Below are positions 13,686 through 20,744 of a stretch of DNA of 23,542 nt, one piece after another; position 1 is the stretch's first letter; every line of letters starts with the position of its first letter. This DNA comes from Bacillus sp. ISL-7 (GTDB lineage Bacteria; Bacillota; Bacilli; Bacillales_B; DSM-18226). Both the position numbers and the translations under genes were made by a program. Where the stretch lies: contig NZ_JAGGQW010000026.1 in NCBI RefSeq assembly GCF_018613065.1, positions 1 to 23,542 on the forward strand, given 5' to 3'. The notes beneath the pieces are model-generated. The model saw nothing but the letters and a program-made list of their open reading frames with translations. It was not told the origin of the DNA and did not search any database.

Positions 13686-15107
13686 TTATTTCTTCTTGTC
13701 TGTTTTAAAGCCAGTTCTGTGACAGTATTGGCAATACACATCTGTTGGCGCTTTGACTTCTGTTGATCCTGGTTTTGGCTTTTCACGGTCGTGACAAACG
13801 AAGCATTCTGATTTTTGATCAGCTGTTTTCGCTTTAGACGCGTGGGCCGTTAGCCATTGATCGCTGTCTACGTGTCCAGAAGGACGGTTACTGTGACAGG
13901 CGCTGCAGAATTTATTGATTCGAGATTGATCTTTAACGATTGTGATGTTTGGTATATATTTTGTTTTTGTTTCTTTCATTTTAAGTAGAGAGAGAATGTC
14001 TTCTTTTGGGATTTCTCTGATCCATTTAGAATCCTGGTGACAGTTCACACATTTATCTAACTCTTGGACAGCCGTGCCGCCGTGTTGACCATTCCAGCCT
14101 TCAACCTTATGACTCTTAGGAACTTTTACTTTTTTATGGCAAGTTTCACATTCCATCGAAATTTTAACGTCTTTTTGTTGTTTTCCAATGGCTTGTAAGA
14201 TGATATCTTGTGTTTTTTGATCATGCTCGGCTAACGCTTCAGCTTCGGTAGCTTCGCCTTCGTGTGTTGCCTCGGTTGTTGCTTCTGTTGAGACTTTTGT
14301 AGCTTCAGTTGAGATTTTTGTAGCTTCAGTTGAGCCTTCTTTTTTATTTTCTTCCAGCATTTTCTCGAGCTCTTCTGGATTTTCCGGTAAGCTATAAGCT
14401 TCTTCTATCCATGGCTTTTCCCCGTCGTTTACTTTATCGTGGCAATCAATACAAGTTCCCATGTTAGGTCTTAAATATTTCTTTTCCATCAATTTTTCAG
14501 CACTCTCTGCTGTCCACTTACCGCGTACTTCTTCGACGTTGATACCACGAGATGCCATTTTTGCATGGACAACCCCGGCGTGACAGGTGATACAAGGAAT
14601 ATCTTTTTCGATATGTCCTTTGTGATTTACCTTTAAGTCACCGGATGCTGTAACGAGACGATTTTTGGAGTGACAATGTAAGCAGTTTTCATTTGAAACA
14701 GCTTCCGTTTGAACAATTTGTTCAGGTACACCTGTTACATGGTAGTACACTTCTTTCATTGACTTAATTTTGTGGGTAATCATGTTGGTGAAACCTGGCT
14801 TGATATGACACTGAACACAAGATATCTGATTATGGGCACTGGCAGTAAACGTTGAATATTCTGGTGCCATTTCGTGACAGCTCGCACAGAATGTCGGCGA
14901 GTTTGTCATGGTAAGGACCCCGTATCCGCCACCAAAAACAATGATACAACCGACAAGTGAAACAAACAGTAATTTCCACCTGTTCACTGGATTCTTCCAG
15001 TCAATCCCTCGAAACTTTTGCCAAAGTCCGCGAATCAGGCCAGCTTTTTTTCTATCTTCTCTACTTTCGGGATCTTTATCTTTATTTTTTTTCCCCCAAA
15101 TGGCCAA
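13686..15107 (-). CDS. NapC/NirT-type membrane-anchored decaheme cytochrome
   Basis: First gene of the locus, 473 residues. A basic cytoplasmic head (1-42) precedes one membrane segment (about 43-66), then C-A-S-C-H-E-M as in NapC/NirT quinol dehydrogenases. Ten CxxCH motifs lie at 74, 97, 142, 172, 219, 320, 353, 401, 435 and 459. Between hemes 5 and 6 (about 225-318) is an acidic linker with seven-residue S-T-E-A-T-K repeats, which splits the protein into two pentaheme modules. Likely role: menaquinol oxidation at the outer membrane face and transfer to the dodecaheme paralogue. The start is TTG 15107, preceded by AAGGGTGAG; the product begins M-A-I-W-G. An Fnr-like box and -10 element lie upstream. 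Confidence 0.93.
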   Translation of the reverse strand: MAIWGKKNKDKDPESREDRKKAGLIRGLWQKFRGIDWKNPVNRWKLLFVSLVGCIIVFGGGYGVLTMTNSPTFCASCHEMAPEYSTFTASAHNQISCVQCHIKPGFTNMITHKIKSMKEVYYHVTGVPEQIVQTEAVSNENCLHCHSKNRLVTASGDLKVNHKGHIEKDIPCITCHAGVVHAKMASRGINVEEVRGKWTAESAEKLMEKKYLRPNMGTCIDCHDKVNDGEKPWIEEAYSLPENPEELEKMLEENKKEGSTEATKISTEATKVSTEATTEATHEGEATEAEALAEHDQKTQDIILQAIGKQQKDVKISMECETCHKKVKVPKSHKVEGWNGQHGGTAVQELDKCVNCHQDSKWIREIPKEDILSLLKMKETKTKYIPNITIVKDQSRINKFCSACHSNRPSGHVDSDQWLTAHASKAKTADQKSECFVCHDREKPKPGSTEVKAPTDVYCQYCHRTGFKTDKKK

Positions 15108-15644
15108 TTAACTCACCCTTCCCATTTTGGATTCTTTCTCTATATTTTTTCCATATTAACCTCTCTAAAGGTAGTATCTAACATTGTAAGAGTATATTCC
15201 AATGTACAATTTGTGAATAATTTCCCAAAGAAATAAGAGGTGATATTTCCACTGAAAACAACTTAAAAACATTGTTATTAAAAGGTTAGATTAACACTAT
15301 ACGCATGTTGTTTAATCTGTATATCTATGTGTTTTTATGCATTAATAGTGTTATTTATACAAAAATACTTAGGAATTGAAGAGTTGATTTTCTGGTTGCA
15401 ATACATTCTCAACAGTTGCCATAAGTCTGTCATATTTGACGATAAATCGAACATAACAAAAGGCTAGGTTAGAAGTTTGACTTTAGTTGATTAATTATAG
15501 TAGATTGTACGAATCTTGCTTCCCTCTACATTGTTGTCACTGTATTGAGGAAGTGGTAAGATTAAAAGGGAAATTATCGATATTTTTGACTAGGATTTTT
15601 TAAAAAAGAGTGTATTAGTCTCGAAATAAAGGAGCGTTCATCAG
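15108..15644. other. Divergent intergenic region between the cytochrome locus and secA
   Basis: This 537-base AT-rich spacer holds the Fnr-like promoter (15183-15227). A long inverted repeat, TAACACTAT/ATAGTGTTA (arms about 15292-15300 and 15345-15353), competes with a second pairing, AGATTAA/TTAATCT (15288-15294 and 15312-15318). Near secA there is a TTGACT (15586-15591) that could be a -35, although no well-spaced -10 follows (TATTAG at 15613 is 21 bases away). No gene is supported. Confidence 0.4.
15183..15227 (-). promoter_or_regulatory. Putative Fnr-controlled promoter of the cytochrome locus
   Basis: The plus strand reads TGTGA-N6-TCCCA at 15212-15227, nine of ten bases matching the Bacillus Fnr consensus TGTGA-N6-TCACA. 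On the minus strand a -10 TACAAT lies at 15188-15183, which centres the box near -42, the position of activating Fnr sites at B. subtilis nar promoters. TATACT at 15196-15191 is an alternative -10. No good -35 is present, as expected for an activator-dependent promoter. The expected leader is about 70 bases. Confidence 0.5.
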
Positions 15645-18158
15645 ATGATGGGGATTTTAAATAAAGTATTTGATCTGAACAAGCGTGAGCTGAAGCGGTT
15701 AGACAAGCTTGCAACGAAAATTGATGCATTGGCGACGGAAACAGAAAGACTGACCGATGACCAGCTGCGGGAAAAAACAGAGGAGTTCAAGGCCCGCTAT
15801 CAAAACGGGGAAACACTCGATGATTTGCTCGTTGAAGCGTTTGCCGTTGTCCGTGAAGGCGCCCGCCGTGTACTTGGTTTATATCCGTATCATGTTCAGC
15901 TAATGGGGGGTATTTCTCTCCACGAAGGGAACATTTCCGAGATGAAGACTGGTGAAGGTAAAACGTTAACCGCGACCATGCCCGTTTATTTGAATGCTCT
16001 TTCTGGTAAAGGTGTTCATGTTGTTACGGTCAACGAATACTTAGCAAGCCGTGACGCCGATGAAATGGGTGAATTGTATCAATTTTTAGGCTTAACGGTA
16101 GGCTTAAATTTAAATAGTATGGATAAGGATGAAAAGCAGGCAGCCTATGCCGCAGATATTACGTATGGAACAAATAATGAATTTGGTTTCGATTATTTGC
16201 GTGATAACATGGTCCTATATAAGGAACAAAAAGTACAACGCCCACTTTTTTATGGAGTGATTGACGAAGTTGACTCGATCTTAATTGACGAAGCCCGTAC
16301 CCCATTAATTATTTCAGGTTCAGCTGCAAAGTCCGCTGCCCTTTATATTCAAGCCAATGCCTTTGTCCGTATGCTTAAAAGGGATACAGATTATACGTAT
16401 GATGAAAAGACAAAGGGCGTTATGCTGACGGAAGAAGGAATTAGTAAGGCTGAGAAAGCCTTTGGGATTGAAAACCTTTTTGACATGTCGCACGTTACCT
16501 TAAACCATCATATTAACCAGGCTTTAAAAGCGAATGCAAGCATGCACCTTGATGTGGACTATGTCGTGCAAGATGGCGAAATTGTCATCGTTGACCAGTT
16601 CACCGGTCGTTTGATGAAGGGACGCCGTTATAGCGAAGGCTTGCACCAGGCTATTGAGGCAAAAGAAGGTCTCGAAGTCCAAAACGAAAGCATGACGATG
16701 GCAACGATTACGTTCCAAAACTACTTCCGGATGTATGAAAAATTGGCCGGTATGACAGGAACCGCGAAAACGGAAGAGGAAGAATTCCGTAACATTTATA
16801 ATATGAATGTTATCGTGATTCCTACTAATCGCCCGATTGTCCGTGATGACCGTGCTGATTTAATCTACTCATCAATGGAAGGCAAGTTTCGTGCCGTTGT
16901 CGAGGATATCGCTGAGAGATATCAAAAAGGACAGCCCGTACTAGTTGGTACGGTTGCGATTGAGACGTCTGAACTCATTTCCAAGTATTTATTGAAAAAG
17001 GGAATTCGTCATAATGTCTTGAATGCCAAAAACCATGAACGTGAAGCAGAAATCATTGCAGAAGCAGGTCACCAAGGATCGGTTACGATTGCGACGAACA
17101 TGGCCGGCCGTGGTACCGATATTAAGCTGGGTGAAGGTGTCATTGAACTGGGCGGACTTGCCGTAATTGGTACCGAGCGTCATGAAAGCCGACGGATCGA
17201 TAACCAGCTTCGCGGACGTTCTGGACGACAAGGGGACCCTGGTATTACACAGTTCTACTTATCGATGGAAGATGAACTGATGCGCCGCTTCGGTTCTGAT
17301 AATATGAAATCCATGATGGAACGTCTTGGCATGGATGATTCTCAGCCTATCCAAAGTAAAATGGTATCTAGAGCTGTGGAATCTGCGCAAAAACGCGTCG
17401 AGGGTAACAACTTTGATGCCCGTAAACAGCTCTTGCAATATGATGATGTTCTTCGCCAACAACGTGAGATCATTTACACCCAGCGTGATGAAGTATTAGA
17501 ATCTGAAAACCTTCGTGACATTGTTCAGAAGATGATTGTGAACTCCATCGAGCGGAATGTGGATGCCCATGCATCTCGTCATGAGGATGAGGAAGAATGG
17601 AATCTTCAAGCCATTGTCGATTATGTGAATGCTACTCTACTAAATGAAGGTGACATCGCGGTCGATGACCTTAAGGGGAAAGACCCCGAGGCAATCCGGG
17701 ATACGATTTTTGCAAAAGTGAAGGAACGTTACGAGGAGAAAGAAGAACTTCTCTTCCCTGAGCAAATGCGCGAATTCGAAAAGGTGGTTACGCTGCGTGC
17801 GGTTGACTCCAAGTGGATAGATCACATTGATGCGATGGACCAGCTCCGTCAAGGAATCCATTTACGTGCATATGGACAAATCGACCCGCTTCGTGAATAT
17901 CAGCATGAAGGCTTTGCGATGTTTGAGACGATGATCCATTCGATTGAAGACGAAGCAGCGACGTATATCATGAAAGCGGAGATCCGCAACAACCTTGAGC
18001 GCCAAGAAGTAGCCAAAGGCCAAGCCGTTCATCCAAAAGAAGACGGCGAACCGGTTAAGCAAAAGCCGAAAGTGAAGCAAATTGATGTGGGACGTAATGA
18101 TCCATGTATTTGTGGAAGCGGCAAGAAATATAAGAACTGCTGCGGGGCAGGGAAATAA
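15645..18158 (+). CDS. secA: Preprotein translocase ATPase SecA
   Basis: SecA drives export of unfolded signal-peptide proteins through SecYEG by ATP hydrolysis, and would export the two secreted cytochromes encoded nearby. The product is 837 residues, about the Bacillus length. Walker A GEGKT is at 103-107; the DEAD-type Walker B ([15 protein letters not shown]) follows near 205-220. The preprotein-binding region, second nucleotide-binding fold (T-N-M-A-G-R-G-T-D) and Q-L-R-G-R-S-G-R-Q motif are intact. A C-terminal SEC-C zinc motif (C821, C823, C832, C833) completes it. The start is ATG 15645 with AAAGGAG at 15628-15634; the next codon is also ATG. Unlike in B. subtilis, secA is on the opposite strand from hpf and prfB and is monocistronic. 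Confidence 0.98.
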   Translation: MMGILNKVFDLNKRELKRLDKLATKIDALATETERLTDDQLREKTEEFKARYQNGETLDDLLVEAFAVVREGARRVLGLYPYHVQLMGGISLHEGNISEMKTGEGKTLTATMPVYLNALSGKGVHVVTVNEYLASRDADEMGELYQFLGLTVGLNLNSMDKDEKQAAYAADITYGTNNEFGFDYLRDNMVLYKEQKVQRPLFYGVIDEVDSILIDEARTPLIISGSAAKSAALYIQANAFVRMLKRDTDYTYDEKTKGVMLTEEGISKAEKAFGIENLFDMSHVTLNHHINQALKANASMHLDVDYVVQDGEIVIVDQFTGRLMKGRRYSEGLHQAIEAKEGLEVQNESMTMATITFQNYFRMYEKLAGMTGTAKTEEEEFRNIYNMNVIVIPTNRPIVRDDRADLIYSSMEGKFRAVVEDIAERYQKGQPVLVGTVAIETSELISKYLLKKGIRHNVLNAKNHEREAEIIAEAGHQGSVTIATNMAGRGTDIKLGEGVIELGGLAVIGTERHESRRIDNQLRGRSGRQGDPGITQFYLSMEDELMRRFGSDNMKSMMERLGMDDSQPIQSKMVSRAVESAQKRVEGNNFDARKQLLQYDDVLRQQREIIYTQRDEVLESENLRDIVQKMIVNSIERNVDAHASRHEDEEEWNLQAIVDYVNATLLNEGDIAVDDLKGKDPEAIRDTIFAKVKERYEEKEELLFPEQMREFEKVVTLRAVDSKWIDHIDAMDQLRQGIHLRAYGQIDPLREYQHEGFAMFETMIHSIEDEAATYIMKAEIRNNLERQEVAKGQAVHPKEDGEPVKQKPKVKQIDVGRNDPCICGSGKKYKNCCGAGK

Positions 18159-18170
18159 ATAGTTTTGTCA

Positions 18171-18202
18171 GAGCCGGCGATTTGATCGCTGGCTCCTTTT
18201 GT
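18171..18202 (+). terminator. Terminator of secA
   Basis: GAGCCGGCGAT (18171-18181) pairs with ATCGCTGGCTC (18185-18195), with one G-U pair and a three-base loop, followed by TTTT. It begins 13 bases after the secA stop, showing that transcription ends here and does not reach prfB. Confidence 0.85.
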
Positions 18203-18219
18203 TGTTTGAGGGGGGATTA

Positions 18220-18326
18220 TGTGGATATGTTGATAAGTGGTGGGGATTTGTTGATATCTTCTGAAAATTTTGTAGATATAATGCATAGTTTTGTTGATAT
18301 CTCTTCTAATTTTGTAGATATCCACA
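18220..18326. repeat. GATAT repeat array with 21-bp period and inverted ends
   Basis: GATAT/GATAA cores preceded by TTGTT or TTGTA occur at 18232, 18253, 18275, 18296 and 18317, spaced 21, 22, 21 and 21 bases. The array is bounded by TGTGGATAT (18220-18228) and its inverse ATATCCACA (18318-18326). It lies between the secA terminator and a second repeat block and is non-coding, although the period keeps a short shadow frame open. Confidence 0.65.
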
Positions 18327-18390
18327 AGGGGATATCTTTTTTATATGTTTATTTAGAAAAGGCAGCTTGATTTTGTGTGATTTCTCCTCT

Positions 18391-18540
18391 ATGTGACCCA
18401 TTTATCTGTACTTACTCTTTTCGGTCACGTAGACCCTTGCTACGTGACCCAATCCTCTGTTCTTTACTCTTTTCGGTCATGTAGACCCTTTCTACGTTAC
18501 CCAATCCTCTGTTCTTTACTCCTTTCGGTCACGTAGACCC
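18391..18540. repeat. Three tandem 52-bp repeats with internal palindrome
   Basis: Units begin at 18391, 18442 and 18494 (spacing 51 and 52) and share CTTTTCGGTCACGTAGACCC and ACCCAATCCTCTGTTC segments. The junction of units 1 and 2 forms a perfect palindrome, GGTCACGTAG/CTACGTGACC (18423-18432 and 18440-18449); the next junction has two differences. There is no ORF, and the third copy ends just before the hpf terminator. Confidence 0.7.
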
Positions 18541-18551
18541 TACCCGAGCTC

Positions 18552-18582
18552 AAAAACGCTGCCCCGTTAAGGAGCAGCGTTT
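18552..18582 (-). terminator. Terminator of hpf
   Basis: On the minus strand AAACGCTGC pairs with GCAGCGTTT (18582-18574 and 18562-18554), and the T-run continues to 18552. It lies about 18 bases after the hpf stop, so hpf transcripts end before the repeat arrays. Confidence 0.85.
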
Positions 18583-18599
18583 GCTTTTCGTATATTTAC

Positions 18600-19148
18600 T
18601 TATTGTGCTTCGATTAAGCCGTAGCGGCCGTCTCTGCGCTTATAAACAACATTGGTACGATGTGTGTCTGCATTTGTGAATACATAGAAGCTATGGCCTA
18701 GCATGTTCATTTGCAGGATGGCTTCTTCACTGTCCATTGGTTTTAGGTCGAAGCGTTTTGTACGAACTAGTTCTAATTCGTCTTCGTCTAATTCATGAAT
18801 TTCGGTGTTTTCAGTAGTTGCAAATGTAACAGGAAAGTCGCCTTTTTCACGGAATTTACGGTTAACCTTTGTTTTGTGTTTGCGAATTTGGCGCTCTAAT
18901 TTGTCAGTAATCAAGTCAATCCCAGCATACATGTCAACATTTGTTTCTTCAGCACGAAGGACTAGTTGCGGTAGTGGGATGGTTACCTCTACTTTAGAAG
19001 TTTTATCTTGATTGAATCGTAGATTCACATTTACCTTTGCATCAGGTGCTTCAGTAAAATAGCGTTCCAATTTAGCGATTTTCTTTTCAACATACTCTCT
19101 AATTGCTGGAGTTACCTCAATGTTTTCACCACGAACGTTATATTTCAT
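18600..19148 (-). CDS. hpf: Long-form ribosome hibernation promoting factor
   Basis: This 182-residue protein (YvyD in B. subtilis, 189 aa) binds the small subunit and dimerises 70S ribosomes into inactive 100S particles in stationary phase or stress. The N-terminal S30AE domain (about 1-100: M-K-Y-N-V-R-G-E-N-I-E-V-T onward) occupies the decoding region. The C-terminal domain (about 125-180: F-D-L-K-P-M-D-S-E-E-A-I-L-Q-M-N onward) is the dimerisation module of the long form. Ribosome binding site AAGGAGGAA lies seven bases before the ATG. A SigB-like promoter is visible upstream, matching the known stress control of yvyD. It is followed directly by a terminator, so it is monocistronic here. 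Confidence 0.97.
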   Translation of the reverse strand: MKYNVRGENIEVTPAIREYVEKKIAKLERYFTEAPDAKVNVNLRFNQDKTSKVEVTIPLPQLVLRAEETNVDMYAGIDLITDKLERQIRKHKTKVNRKFREKGDFPVTFATTENTEIHELDEDELELVRTKRFDLKPMDSEEAILQMNMLGHSFYVFTNADTHRTNVVYKRRDGRYGLIEAQ

Positions 19149-19194
19149 TTGTGGATTCCTCCTTTAGTTAAGGCTATGTAATAACATTTCTATT

Positions 19195-19219
19195 TTACCC
19201 TATGATTATCCTGCTAAAT
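19195..19219 (-). promoter_or_regulatory. Putative SigB promoter of hpf
   Basis: On the minus strand ATTTAG (19219-19214) is followed after 13 bases by GGGTAA (19200-19195). This resembles the SigB pattern GTTTAA-N13-GGGTAT; the -10 is strong and the -35 partial. B. subtilis yvyD is known to be under SigB and SigH control. The predicted leader is about 40 bases. Confidence 0.45.
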
Positions 19220-19229
19220 CAGAACAAAA

Positions 19230-19292
19230 ATTTTGTCGATTTATTGACAAAATCAAAGGGAATATAGTGACAATGTTTTGTACGCCCTTTGA
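19230..19292. promoter_or_regulatory. Two palindromes between hpf and the CotF-like gene
   Basis: ATTTTGTC (19230-19237) and GACAAAAT (19246-19253) form a perfect 24-bp operator-like palindrome. TCAAAGGG (19253-19260) and CCCTTTGA (19285-19292) form a second, wider pair that begins where the first ends. They sit in the divergent region and could control either gene, or form a hairpin in a longer hpf leader. No regulator is identifiable. Confidence 0.35.
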
Positions 19293-19422
19293 CACAGATA
19301 GATAATATTTACTAAAATGAATGATTGTTCAATTTTATTGTAATCTTTAGTGGGACAACTTTCCAGTGAATTGCTTAAAGAATAGGTTAAATGGATGTTA
19401 AACGAAATGGAGGATTTCGAGA

Positions 19423-19920
19423 ATGGAGCAAGAAGAAAGAAAATTACTGGCCTGGCATGAGACGTTGGAATTGCACGAAATGGTTGCTTTTCAGTCGGTT
19501 GGGTTAATGAAACTAAAAATGTCGATGAAGAAAATTACTGATCCTGAGCTAAAGGAACTTTACAAAAAATGTATTCATGATCTGGAAAGCAACTTGAGAG
19601 CTTTACTTAAGTTTTATCCCTCTGCCGCCGGCCATCAAGCCAGGGACGAAGAAGATGTGCGCGAGGATGCAGGCTTTTTTGCCGGTGATTTGCTGGGCCT
19701 TTCTAAAACTTTGGTGAGAAATCTTTCTGTCGCGATTACAGAAACGGCGACACCTGCGTTACGAAAAACATTTACCAATCAACTACTTGGGGCGATTCAT
19801 GGACATGAGCGCATTTTTAATTATATGCACAAGCATGGTTATTATCCTTCCTATGATTTAGGTCGGTTGCTTGGCCATGACATTGAAAATGCACAAAAGG
19901 CGTTAAAGATGGGATTTTAA
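19423..19920 (+). CDS. CotF-like spore coat family protein
   Basis: A 165-residue, probably all-helical protein without signal peptide. The opening W-H-E-T-L-E-L-H-E-M-V-A-F-Q, the central L-E-S-N-L-R-A-L-L-K-F and the Y-M-H-K-H-G-Y-Y-P-S-Y-D near the end fit the Coat_F family (CotF and relatives in B. subtilis), small four-helix proteins associated with spores. The ATG at 19423 has GGAGG at 19409-19413. It is monocistronic and divergent from hpf. No sporulation sigma-factor promoter could be assigned with confidence. Family assignment is by eye and moderately sure; expression in the spore is inferred from the family. Confidence 0.75.
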   Translation: MEQEERKLLAWHETLELHEMVAFQSVGLMKLKMSMKKITDPELKELYKKCIHDLESNLRALLKFYPSAAGHQARDEEDVREDAGFFAGDLLGLSKTLVRNLSVAITETATPALRKTFTNQLLGAIHGHERIFNYMHKHGYYPSYDLGRLLGHDIENAQKALKMGF

Positions 19921-20006
19921 TGTTATAGGGGCGGGCGGGTCCCTGTCTGAGGTCCCCCCTTAACTCCATCCCTGGTTGCGCACCGATTGGAAGATGCGCA
20001 TGTAAG

Positions 20007-20723
20007 CTAACGAGCAAGTGTCAGTGATTTAATGCTCGCAGCACCGGCTGCTTTTAAAAGTTTTGCTGCATGCCGTAGTGTTGAGCCAGTTGTATAGATA
20101 TCATCAATCAGGATGACCTTTTTTCCTGCTAAGTCAACATTAGGGTTGACCTGAAAGACTTGTGAGAGATGAATCCGCTCGGACCTAGATTTTTTAGATT
20201 GCTTTTCTGAATGGATTCGGCTGAGCACATTTTCGGGATGATAGCCTGCTTCTGCTAGAATGGCGGCTGCCTGGTTAAAGCCCCGCTCATATAGTCGCTC
20301 TTCACTTAAGGGAATAGGTATACATAGGTCAGGTGCGATCTCGGTCAACTTCTGCCTGAGAAATGCCGAAAAGATTCTCGCTAGTACATAATCGCCGCGA
20401 AATTTAAACTTTGCGATCACTTCTTTTAAAAAATCATTGTAGAGGAACAGGGAATGGTTCTTCTCAAGGTATCCCTGCCATTCGGGATCTTCCTCCCATC
20501 GGAAACAATCATGGCACAAATCACCTCTACGAAACTTCATATCTATGTTGCCAAATGGCCTGCTGCAGATTTGGCATTGATCGCCTTCAACTTTTTCTAA
20601 CTTCCCTTCACAGGCTTGGCAAATAAGCTGTTCTTTATCTACGGAGAAAATGGCCCTCCAGCCAATGCTTGGCAGGATTACTTCGTGGCAGTTTAGACAG
20701 CGGTTTTGGATGGGGAATTTCAT
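20007..20723 (-). CDS. comFC: ComFC, competence-associated phosphoribosyltransferase-like protein
   Basis: A 238-residue protein (ComFC/GntX family) needed for efficient natural transformation in bacilli, where it acts with the ComFA ATPase on the cytoplasmic side of DNA uptake. The N-terminus carries four CxxC pairs (C9/C12, C35/C38, C50/C53, C70/C73), probably two zinc sites. The C-terminus holds the PRPP-binding signature V-I-L-I-D-D-I-Y-T-T-G-S-T (203-215) of type I phosphoribosyltransferases. The ATG at 20723 follows GAGAGGAGC. It lies 21 bases after comFA, so the two are co-transcribed. comFB, which sits between them in B. subtilis, is absent here. No clear terminator follows, only GC-rich sequence around 19925-19965. 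Confidence 0.93.
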   Translation of the reverse strand: MKFPIQNRCLNCHEVILPSIGWRAIFSVDKEQLICQACEGKLEKVEGDQCQICSRPFGNIDMKFRRGDLCHDCFRWEEDPEWQGYLEKNHSLFLYNDFLKEVIAKFKFRGDYVLARIFSAFLRQKLTEIAPDLCIPIPLSEERLYERGFNQAAAILAEAGYHPENVLSRIHSEKQSKKSRSERIHLSQVFQVNPNVDLAGKKVILIDDIYTTGSTLRHAAKLLKAAGAASIKSLTLAR

Positions 20724-20744
20724 TTTTAATGCTCCTCTCTCTTT

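Noticed and set aside
13604..13786. 60-residue ORF spanning the junction of the two NapC-type genes
   Set aside because: Alternate-frame shadow covering the end of one cytochrome gene and the start of the next.
18029..18370. ORFs on both strands across the end of secA and the GATAT array
   Set aside because: They exist because the array period is a multiple of three; they overlap the secA terminator and lack start signals.
18391..18540. CRISPR array
   Set aside because: Repeats are directly tandem with no unique spacers of constant length and no cas genes nearby; the same holds for the 21-bp array at 23350-23542.
19925..19965. Terminator between the CotF-like gene and comFC
   Set aside because: The sequence is GC-rich with partial complementarity but no clean stem and no T-run on either strand.
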